Shown: positions 32,156-41,766 of the stretch, one piece after another
Layout of the letters: every line of letters begins with the position of its first letter
How positions within the stretch are numbered: position 1 is the first letter of the stretch
Assembly: GCA_019096195.1 (NCBI GenBank)
Contig: JAGTXK010000121.1
Coordinates: 110,865-174,864, forward strand
DNA from: Boletus sp. NGJ
Taxonomy: Eukaryota; Basidiomycota; Agaricomycetes; Boletales; Boletaceae
Reading direction: 5' to 3'
Length of the DNA: 64,000 bases
The notes under the pieces: generated by a model
The model's input: the letters and a program-made list of their open reading frames with translations, nothing else
Database searches by the model: none
What the model was told of the DNA's origin: nothing
Made by a program: the position numbers and the translations under genes

Positions 32156-34184
32156 TTACCCCTCCCTCGCTCCTTCCCCAGAATTGTACCCTGGCGGTGT
32201 CTCGATACCCATCCTCTTTCGCACCGTCTCGAACGTCTTCAGCATCTTGCGCCGCGCTCCCAGCGCTGCCACCCCTTTGGCCTCCAATCCCCCATCGTCC
32301 AGGAGCACCATATCCTGCCACTTCATCTTCTCAAAGTTCGGTGTATACTTGTGCAGCCTCAGGCTCCTGAGCCAGGCCGGGATATCGTTGAGCAGCGCGG
32401 GGTCAATCTCTTCTTCGTCCTTCTTGGCTCCTCCGCCGCTGTTGTTTCCGCCTGAAGAGCCTGTCTTCGGAATCCCAGGTGACCGACCGCCACCGCGGCT
32501 CCTGTTGTTGCTGTTACCATTATTGTTATTATTGCCCTGCATCGCAGCCTGCTGTAGGTTCAACCAGCTCTGTGGCGTGAATCCTGCAGCCATCTGAGCC
32601 GCCAGCATCTGAGCCTCGGGTGTCATTCCCATAGCGTTCATGTGTGCTAGATTCAACATGTTCATCTGCAGAGGATTCATGCCTGCCAACAACCCTGCAG
32701 AGGGCAATCCCATGCCTAGTCCAGGACTACCCAGCCCGAATCCACTCATGCCGAGCCCGTTCAAAGACGGATTGGGCTCCTCGCCAAACCTGTTGGGGGT
32801 AGGCAACGCAGGGCTCCTGGCGCCATTCCACTGCCCCTGTTGTGTTCCAGCAAACTGCGCACTGTTACCGGCCAAGGCTGGCACAGCATTCTTGCGCTGG
32901 GCAGATTGCTGAGAAACGAGATTGCCATCGTTGTCGTAGACGTTGCTATTCTGGCCTGCAGCGTCCGAAGCGGTCCCATTGACGTTCCCGCCTGTCTTGG
33001 AAGGACGGCGGAACGACTTTGGATCAGCCATAAGAGGAACTCGGGGACCAGACCCGTTCCAATCGTTCAGCTTGGCAGCAGCCGCATCCAGGTTCTGAGT
33101 GCCTTGTGCGTCTTTGCTGAACATGGGAATCAGTGGTGTATTCACGTTGCTCGCCCAACTGTCGCCAACCATCGGGGACAGCGCTTCTACACGAGGGGTC
33201 CCAAGAGAACCACTCAAGTCTGTGCTCTTGGGTCTCGAAACGTTGGTGCTGGGGACGATGATCTCCTGTGCAGGAGAATTGGGATTCTGTTCGGCGACCT
33301 GGCTAAGAGCGGAACCCCATGTGGTGCGGATGTCACCGCTGGTAGTAGCCAAGATGGGAGCAGATATTCGGTGTGCAGCGTTACTCGCCTTGAGTTTCGC
33401 CCTTTGGTGGGCAAGAGTTGCAGCGGCATCATTGTTGGATCCTAGGACAGCGGAGTCGGGGGAGAGGAATCCAGAGGAGCTGTCAAGGGCGAGCGACTGT
33501 CGGTTCTGACTGCCACTGAATACACGAGGGGACGACGGCATAGGGGACTTTAACGACGGTGACTTTATAGTCATCTGAACAAGCTTGGCTTCCATCTGGC
33601 TCTGCATCGAACCTGCATGACGAGTTTGGTACGATTTCTGGCGCATTGCAGGAGCGACTTACCTCCTACCGCTGGGCTGAGTAATGCGGTCATTGGATCC
33701 GATCGGGCCATCTGCTGGAGAACAGTAATGAAAAATCTGATTTGAACTTGAGTAGACTGCTGCAAAAGGCTGTAGAGAGCAGCAGTTCGCTCCGCTTCGG
33801 AGAGCACTTTGAACCCTGAAATAGAGTGAGTGGGAGCGAGGAGGGGAGAAGAAGAAGAAACGGACATTGTTCGATCGCACTCAACTCCTCTTTGAAGTTG
33901 ACATCCAAGGAGGCGGCCGCCATGTCTTCGAGGGTTTCCTCGTAATTTTGAAGATTTTCGAACCACTGGTCGATGGCTTCCGACTCGGGCGTTTGGAACA
34001 TGGTAGCACTGCCGAGTAACTCGCTGGTAGGACGAGCACCACTACCGCCACCGGGTGGGCGGGGGGATGCAGGGCCGAGCGTCTGACGAGGACCCATGGA
34101 AGCACGCGCTGTGTTTGAGGAGCGGCCGTTTTCTGGAAGGAGAGGGGACGGGGAAGGGCTGGAAGGAGGGCGAAGCGTTGCCAT
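32156..34184 (-). CDS. vts1: Vts1/Smaug-type SAM-domain RNA-binding protein
   Basis: Post-transcriptional regulator that binds Smaug-recognition hairpins and recruits the deadenylase to mRNAs. The start at 34184 gives [21 protein letters not shown] conserved N-terminal part reads [20 protein letters not shown], then [20 protein letters not shown] and [18 protein letters not shown] after an intron. A long Asn/Ser/Ala-rich disordered region follows, with a Met-rich and Asn-rich stretch. The SAM domain is at the C-terminus: [19 protein letters not shown], then [17 protein letters not shown]-like text and [10 protein letters not shown]; the basic Lys/Arg residues fit RNA binding. Ends [12 protein letters not shown]. 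Only two or three introns. Not2 from the same window is a subunit of the deadenylase that Smaug proteins recruit. Diverges from the 2OG oxygenase. Confidence 0.93.
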
Positions 34185-34486
34185 TATAACGGTGATGGAA
34201 AAGGTTATCCGCTAGCGGTGAAGGAGGGATAGGATGTTCCGGATGGTTGAGAAAACGTGGAAAGGGCGTGTTTGTCGGGTGTGAGTACAAGATACAGTCT
34301 CAAAAGAAAAAAATGGCGTGCTGGCAGAGGTTCTAGACGAGACCAGCGGAGCCTGCCGGTCTAGGATGGAGAAACACTGTGAGCCTGCGACGTGGGCGAG
34401 TCGAGCGACGACTTGGACCGACTCGAAAACAATAAATCCCACTCTCTCACACTGCGGAGTTTCAATCCCATCTTTGTCTTACCGAC
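34185..34486. promoter_or_regulatory. Divergent promoter, Vts1 / 2OG oxygenase
   Basis: 302 bases between divergent starts. The sequence aaaacaataaatccc near 34425 is AT-rich. No gene seen on either strand apart from weak open frames. Confidence 0.3.
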
Positions 34487-35956
34487 ATGCAGCCATTTCA
34501 ACGCATCCCTATCATGCAAGCCGTCGACCTCTCATTCTTCCCTACCTCACCTTGACTCGCCCTCTTCCAGCGACCTAAAGAACCCCACAACCACACACGC
34601 ACTCGCTGCCGAGATACGCTCGGCCTGCGTCAACGTCGGCTTCTTCTACGGTCAGTCTTCCCCCGTCCATGCGGACCCCCCACCTACCCCCCAGCAGTCA
34701 AAAACCATGGCATACCCGAAGCCCTCACACACGCCGCCATCAACAGTGCCAGGCGATTCTTTGCTCTCCCGACCGCGACAAAGACCAAGGTTGGTCGTGT
34801 GCTCGCTTTCTCGTACCGCGATCGACCAGTCCTCAGTTGGACATCCATGCGACACCAAACTTCAAAGGGTATACCGCCCTCCTCGGCGAAAACACCAACC
34901 CAAATAACAGAGGGGATTTGCACGAGGGCTTTGACATCGGATGGGAATCCATAGATCATGCCACGCAGCTATGCCAAGGCGGGCCAATGACGGGGGAAAA
35001 TGTGTGGCCGGAAAACCTCCCCGGCTTTCGGGAAGACATTCTTGCTTACTAGTATGTCCACCCGCGCCGCGCCCTTCATGCATTTATCACCGTCGACGTG
35101 CAGCCACGCCGCAGTGAAATTAGGTCAATCTCTATTCCCTCTCTTCGCTGTCGCTCTGGATCTCCCAGAGAACTTCTTTGACGACAAGGCATGTTTTATG
35201 CGTTTCGCCGACGATGTCCGTGCGACGCGTGCTGTTAATTAGATAACCAAGCCAGCAGCAATCATGCGATTGCTTCATTATCCCCCTCAGCCCGCGAGTC
35301 CTCTAGAGGGTGTAGAAGGCATCGGCGCTCATACCGAGTACGTACAACCATCTCTTGGCCGACGCATCTTGTTGATCCCGGCGCCAGCTACGAGGTGACG
35401 CGCAGCAACTACTTGGAGCACAACCCTGTTCTAAACCATAGTGAATCAGTGTTTCACTATTCTTTGGCAAGACAATGTTCCAGCTTTGCAAGTGATGAAC
35501 ACCAGCGGTGACTGGATCGACGCTGTGCCCATTCCTGGCTGTCTTGTTGTCAAGTATGGTCGTGCATGTTTTACGTCATGGTTGCAATGAATAATTCTGT
35601 CTCTAGTCTCGGAGACCAATTCGCCCGCTGGACCAGTAAGTCAGCTCACCGAATCATCCACGACGTTCCGACACTCCTCCAGATGACGTGTTCAAGTCGA
35701 CCCTGCATCGCGCCATCAATGCGTCTGGCCAGGAAAGATACTCAATGCCTCTGTTTTTCGGAACTGATTATGACGTGAAGCTAGAGGTGACTCTCCCTAT
35801 CCATAGCTCTCGCCGTGGTCTGAATACGTGCTTGAGCCCATCCCGGGATGTGTCACCGAGGATAACCCAGCGAAATACGAAGTTGTCACTGCAGGGGACT
35901 ACGTAAGGTCACGTCTGGAGGCGACCTACGCACACTCCAAGGAAGTAATGGAATGA
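34487..35956 (+). CDS. 2-oxoglutarate/Fe(II)-dependent oxygenase, isopenicillin-N-synthase family
   Basis: Iron-dependent oxygenase of the DIOX_N/2OG-FeII_Oxy family; substrate unknown. Joined exons give THALAAEIRSACVNVGFFY, AVKNHGIPEALTHAAINSAR, FFALPTATKTKLDIHATPNF, KGYTALLGENTNPNNRGDLH, EGFDIGWES, GENVWPENLPGFREDI, then the iron-binding HTD in VEGIGAHTDYECFTILWQ, ALQVMNTSGDWIDAVPIPG, VVNLGDQF and the third His plus 2OG-binding Arg in STLHRAINASGQERYSMPLF. Ends YAHSKEVME, TGA 35954-35956. The N-terminus is unclear: ATG 34487 starts MQPFQRIPIMQAVDLSFF, which reads like the family's opening, but that frame stops at 34556 and the downstream exon is in the +1 frame. An upstream ATG at 34392 is in frame but has no family similarity. 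Either a missed base or unrecognised intron. Confidence 0.85.
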
Positions 35957-36574
35957 GCTGCGCTAAAGGTACGAGTACGAATGGGCATACCTTGTTGGAA
36001 CGGCTGAGGTACGCTGCTATGAAAACGAGCGCAAGTAAATAGCGATGTGTACTAGTCGGTAAACACCAACGTCTCATCCTTGTGTCCGCATATCCACCGA
36101 CAATAAATTAAAGATGCATTGGAACACAGCAGAGCATCATCTCGTAATGCCTTGCATCGGGACCGCCAAAAACCCATGCATTACTACGAGCGTGTACGCT
36201 GGGTAGCATGGAACCGAAAGCTCGGCGACCCTCTGCATTCGAGCGGTGATGCAGAAGAGGTTGCATCACCCGTAACCTTCAGACCTATCGAGTCGTCGAT
36301 ACGCCTCGTAGAAATGCATGCGCAGTTGGTCCGAATACATGTTCGACACGCCAGTAGCATACGTCGTGACATTACAATGCGGTATACAAGCATCATCAAG
36401 GGGTCGTTAGCACAACCTCAAAGAGAGAACGTCATCAAAACATGCACGACTCCAAAGAAAAAAGAAAGTGGGGGGGGGGCCACTACCTATTCGTGAACTG
36501 AGATGAGACGAGAGGCAATTTGACGCAAGAACCGCGTCCGAAAGAAAAGACCTAGGTCCCCAGCTTGGCAAGCG
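35957..36574. other. Convergent intergenic region
   Basis: 618 bases between two converging genes, with a run of about ten G near 36470. No recognisable gene or RNA. Confidence 0.35.
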
Positions 36575-37886
36575 TCAATATGAGCTGGCGACCTGGCCCA
36601 CTCTCCCTCCGTCGACCAGCCAAACAGCGCCATTGACGTAAGCGCCCGCACGTCCGGCAAGAAACAAGATCGGACCCGCAATTTCGGCCAAGGTCCCTGA
36701 ACGACCAAGGGGAACAGACCGGACGAGGAGTGCAGGCGTCAGATGCTCCAAGTTGGTCATCTCTGTCAAAACGATCCGTCAAGTCATGCTCCGATGGGAA
36801 AAAAAAAAAAGTCACGTACCACTGGGCCACACGCCGGGCTGGTCGGGTTCGGTTTTTAAAAAAGGAAAGGCGCGATGGGATGAATGTACGTACACATAGG
36901 ATGTTACTTCGAATGTTCCAATCGGCGAGGAGGTTCGCGAGTAGCTTCCCGAGGTGTGTGCAGGCATGTTTCGCCAGGGTGTAAGAGATGGAGAGGATGC
37001 GCGCGTCTACCCTGAAGGAGCCAGACGATGACACCGTAATCACCTGAGACGTAGGCGATGGTAACTTTTTCACCGAAGCCGCTGGTGAGGCTGCAAGCCC
37101 ATCGACGGAAAGTGACGAACTCGCAGGCGAGGGAGGTAATGAGTAATACGGCGTAGGGGATTCAGTGAACGCTGGCACTTGACGCAGCCCATCCTCGCCG
37201 GCAGTACCATTCAATGAGCTGTTCGGCTTCGTGACCAGTTTAGGGGGTAAAGCACCCCGTCTTAAATTCCCAAAGTGGAGTAACTCGAGGAATGCTACCG
37301 TCGTAAAGTAAACCGCGGTCACGTTTGTTTCGAATGTCTCTGCGAATCCAACAGGCCCGCCCGTATTCCAGAGCATATCCTGAAATGATTTGATGGAGGG
37401 AACCGTTTCTTCTCTCGGGAAATCGGTGTCGTCGAGCGGGGATGGCAGGTGAGGGGGGAGAAGATTGCGTACTATCCCTGCATTATTTACAAGAAGATCG
37501 ATATATCCGTGCCGAGACTTGACAGTCTGCGCCATAGAAAGAAGAGAGTCTCGAGAGGTAACGTCGCCTTGGAGGGGGATAAGTTTTCCGTGTCTCTAGA
37601 CAGTGCTACTCAGGGGTTATCAGGGAGGCGAAGATAACAGACGAACATTATTTTCCAGGGCAGCCTTTTGCAGGACGTCGAGACGACGTCCGATAATGTA
37701 TACGGTGGCACCGTTGTGCTCTAACGACGAGGCAACCATGAGGCCTATGCCTGGAACCGATGAGTCATAAGCAGGCCATTGTAACAGGCACCATATTTGC
37801 GGAGCATTACCTGTCCCCCCTCCCGTGACCACGGCGACTTGTCCTTCCACAGTGAACAGACAGCTTGGATCCGTTGACGAATTCAT
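36575..37886 (-). CDS. Short-chain dehydrogenase/reductase with long insertion
   Basis: NAD(P)-dependent SDR; substrate unknown. The start at 37886 gives MNSSTDPSCLFTVEGQVAVV followed by TGGGTG; an intron then gives IGLMVASSLEHNGATVYIIG, so the cofactor motif TGxxxGIG spans a splice site. Further: HGKLIPLQGDVTSRDSLLSM, IDLLVNNAGIVRN, VTVSSSGSF, and the catalytic SYTLAKHACTHLGKLLANLL. Between the NNAG and the serine, roughly 150 residues, including Pro/Ser-rich segments (YYSLPPSPASSSLSVDGLAA), replace the usual shorter loop. A 19-base microexon (36820-36838) encodes PGVWPS, the family's conserved post-catalytic PG motif, joined to EMTNLEH. Ends GAVWLVDGGRVGQVASSY, TGA 36575-36577. The alternative start at 37958 would add 24 Pro/Ser-rich residues. 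Confidence 0.87.
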
Positions 37887-38669
37887 GTGTGGACTCGCGG
37901 GAATGAGAGGCGACGGACGGATCTTTGGACCAGAGACGGTGGGTAAAAAATCAGCCACCGATAGAACTGGACTTTTTGAATAGATATAGCATTCTTCTCC
38001 CCCAAATTGACAAACACCGTTATGACATTTGCAAGTGGCGGTGGATAGTCATAACGTCCAGGTCAGAAATGGGTTGGAAGAGGTCCGTACGACGGGGACA
38101 ATTTTCATTTTGTTGACGATCGAGCGATGGGGACTCCCATGCGACCACTGGCAGCACATGCAGCACGAAATCTAGCAGTTAGATCTCGGATTCCAAGCTT
38201 CTTCGCCGGCGGGTCCAAGCTTGTCATGTTCGATTGACTCTATCTGATGCTGGCCAAACGCTATTTTGCATGAGCCACGTTTTTCGAAGGCACTTGGTCG
38301 GACCCGACCGTTTGCTAAGATCATATGGCCCTTTGAGCCCCCAATTCCGTCGTTTGTCAAAGAAAACTCACATCTCGGCGATTTTTGGACTTTGCGAAGT
38401 TCCCATGTAGTAAGCGGCGTGTGTGCGTCGTATTCTTTGAAACACCGCAGTTATGTCACGTTGCTCGATTGTATGGGAGGGGCTTTAAGGAGCATCGAGC
38501 ATCTCCGGACTCAGCTAATATGTGGGTGGGAGTCTGGGAGATCGGGACAAGTGTGGACCATTTGCGCCTCAGCGTGGGCCACAACCCCATGTGAACTTCC
38601 TTTCATGAATCATAAGTATCAGTACTGTCCGATTACCGGGCATTGGTCCAAGTATCCTACGGTAATATT
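37887..38669. other. Intergenic region between GH16 end and SDR start
   Basis: 783 bases with no supportable gene. A plus-strand open frame (38266-38850) overlaps the GH16 3' end on the other strand and has no family features, so it was not annotated. It should contain the SDR promoter and GH16 terminator. Confidence 0.35.
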
Positions 38670-40342
38670 CTATACAAGCATCACGCCAAGCCCTCCGATG
38701 CAGGCAGCCAAGACGGACACCGCAACTGATGCGTATTTCTCCACGACGCTCGAGGCCGAGCTCGATTGTGTCGCCCCTGCCGCACTACCGCTTGCCGACG
38801 TAGAAGGCGATATAACACTAGTGCCCGCTGCGCTGAAAACTCTGACATAACTAATCTCAAAGTAGGCATTGTCGTAGCCAGATGGTGAGCCAATAACGTA
38901 GTCATTGTAGCAGACCCCTGTGCATGTCTCATTGAAGATGGCAGAATTTCCAGCTTTTGCGATGGGCGTCATATGAGCAAATCCGAATCAAATACGTTCC
39001 TGTTACTCACCAAAATCTATTTAGTAGTCAGCACAAAGTCCATCCTCGGCGAGTCAAGTGAAAAAGGACGCACCTCCACAAAGAGTTATATCAAAAATGA
39101 GTTGCTGTGGTTGGAAGAAGCTTTGGATGTTGCAACCTGTGGCAGGCCAGTTGCCGACTGGAGTACCGAAGGTGGTCGTGTCAATCGTGCTCTCGTTATT
39201 TGACAATGCGCTTGGTATTTGGGAACGCTGGATGATCAGGGTCAAGTTGAGCCGCAGTCTGAATCAACTGTACTACCAACCGGGAAGAACCATATACTGA
39301 GTGGAAGGTGAAGAATGAAGACACCACCCAGTCCAATCGTGATTGGGCGTACCTAATACCAGTTGTCGCAAATTCTGTCACAAATGCACCCCCGTCCGAG
39401 TTGGCAAACCCAGCTCCGAACGATGCCGTGGATGGGTCCACGACAAGACACCCCTCATTGGCGTTGACGTTATAGTCACAATTGGTGCTGGTGATGTCAG
39501 TCGACGTTTCGTTAGGTGAAACTTGTGTGCATCCCTGAGGATGGCAAGTGTGAAAAACGTCCGAGCGATGGATAAAAAGGACAAACAGGTTCAGTGTGTA
39601 GGGACATTTGATTGTTTTTTTGCAAGTTGACGCCTTCGAACGTGTCGATTTCTCCTCCTGCAGGCCATTGGATTGCTTGGCTGTGAAGGATGTGTTTGCA
39701 CGATTTCTGGGAACAAAACAATTCACCCACCTCCACCAAGCGGGCCAGACCGAACACTTGGTAGAAAAGCATGAGATCACCGTCGCAATGTGTGATCGTT
39801 GGGGTCAAACTCACACCGTAGGGCACGTGATACATGTCGGTCACCCATAAGCTACCTACGGCGTAGCTGTCGTTGCTGGTGATTCGGACAGTGTTTCGTT
39901 TGTCATTGTACGGAACCTAATTACCGAGAGGGGTGCGGGTGAGCACATGTGTGAAACGCGTATCAGTGTCCTTACAGTCGTGGAATTGTCGACTTTTATG
40001 AATGCGTGAGACGTGGTTGGGTCGACATAGGCCAGTTTGTCGGCGAATGCAGTCTGGGCCGAGACAAAGCTGCGCAGCTCAGTATGACGGTAACATCGAG
40101 ACGGGGTCAAATAGTCACATTGCGTCGCCGTTTGTCAGGTTGTCGTCTGTACGAGCCGTCGAATGGGTGAGTCAGAGAGAAGCAGGAATGGACATACAAT
40201 TATTGTAGAATGTCCATGCGTCAAAGAAACCCGATCCCTGGTATTCTACTGCCAGCGAATACTGGGTCGCAGATGCACATGGTAAAGCGGCGAGAGCGAC
40301 CACGAATGGATAGACCCGACTGATTGCCAGTGGGATGGGCAT
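38670..40342 (-). CDS. GPI-anchored GH16 glucanase
   Basis: Glycoside hydrolase family 16 enzyme, probably wall-bound. The start at 40342 gives MPIPLAISRVYPFVVALAAL and CASA, a signal peptide, then YSLAVEYQGSGFFDAWTFYN. Joined exons give DNLTNGDA, LAYVDPTTSHAFIKVDNSTT, PYNDKRNTVRITSNDSYAVG, LWVTDMYHVPYGC, QAIQWPAGGEIDTFEGVN with the catalytic EIDTFE, MSLHTE, CDYNVNANEGCLVVDPS and ASFGAGFANSDGGAFVTEFA. Later exons give STIDTTTFGTPVGNWPATGC, FFQPQQLIFDITLCG, ETCTGVCYNDYV and NAYFEISYVRVF. The C-terminus is a Ser/Thr/Ala-rich stalk (STSASGSAAGATQSSSASS) and a hydrophobic tail (VAVSVLAACIGGLGVMLV), the usual GPI signal. It is more diverged from the other GH16 gene here than a recent tandem duplicate would be. 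Confidence 0.9.
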
Positions 40343-41766
40343 TCTCGAGCTACCGTACTAGGGCTGGATGGAGGAACAAGACGGGTGGATTCAATATTGC
40401 CCACCGCAGTTTTTGGAGATCCATATAGACTTTGTCCTGCAGCGGCCGTTCCCAAAGGGAATGCAGTAACCGGGAAAGTATAAAAATAAGTTCGGTGTCC
40501 TGCCCCACCCGACAAACTGTAATCGTCGGTTGCTGGTAAAAAAAAAAATCCGATAATCTGATCGTCTCATCCATTCTGGAGTTTCCTTGGGTGGGCACTG
40601 GCGGCTGTAAATGCCAGTCGGACGACGGTAGAGGTAGCCATTTTTTGTTGTAAAAATGTAGTACGACACAGCCTATTCTTGTTCCAAATTCTGAAATTTC
40701 CGAGTTTAAATATAGGTAACTCTCGGCACGACAACCATCGCCCTCAAGCCTGAGATTCATTCTTTTGCTCCTTTGCAATTGCGTGAAACACCGTGTTTTC
40801 GTTCGTTAATTCACTTCCTTCCACCCTTGGAGTAGTTGTAATGAACCACGGTACATGCCGAATCGTCAGTTTCAGTCGGAGATGCATATTCAAAGTCCAC
40901 CTATATACCGAACAGTTCCGGACCACTACCAAATTGGAATACCTCTTCAGTCGGAGAAGGTCGGTCCGTGGACCGAACCCCGTGGGATCCTGTCAGGTGA
41001 TTTCACTCACTGGAACGCTGCCGTCGTCGGTTTCATGCACTGCGCAGCTCTCTTTATTCGTCACCCGAGCCGTTCCTTCCATTCCGCGAGTTCATTACAA
41101 GCCCTTGCTACTTACTGATCTGTCATCTGTAGCGTACTGGTAGCATCTGTGACTTGTTTATCCCATCATGCCTTCCTTGCAGCTGCAAGCCAAATAGTGC
41201 TGTACAATGATCCACTGCAGAGTTTCAATTGATCTGCTTGCCTTACCCTGGTGTGAGAACACGATAATACGGCAGGGATGCATGCCCTCGGTGCTTGCTG
41301 CGGTAAGTATGTACCTGGAAGACTTCGGTAACTCATACAGTGAAATGACGGGACTGCTGGAACCAAAATATCTGGTTTCAACACCGGCCCATCTCCCAGC
41401 GCAACATGCTTCCCTTCCCTGGCTCCGTCCTCTGCACTCGGTGGCAAGCGTCGCAGTACACGAGAAATATGAATGCTAGTATAACTTGGTCAATTGATGG
41501 GCCGCACGACATCGGTTCAGACGTCTATGCAATTCCATACGAAATCAATAGCTACATCATCGTCTTCGCACAACAACTTGGGGCGAGACTGGATCGTAAA
41601 AATACTGATCAGGCATAAGTAAATTAAGGAAAGTGGAACACGCTCGGAACACCGGGTAAAAGGCAACATAACGATAAAAAGGAACCATAGCGAGAAGGGA
41701 ACATACTGGGCGTTCTCTGGCAGTCAAAGCTTGCACAGAGTTCCTATGGAACTCTTCACCTGTACT
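40343..41766. other. Intergenic region upstream of GH16, downstream of Fzo1
   Basis: 1.4 kb without a supportable gene. It contains short plus- and minus-strand open frames lacking family features, and an AT-rich sequence with tataaaaataag at about 40478. Presumably holds the GH16 promoter. Confidence 0.35.

Noticed and set aside
38266-38850. Plus-strand 194-codon frame
   Set aside because: Antisense to the GH16 3' end, with no family similarity.
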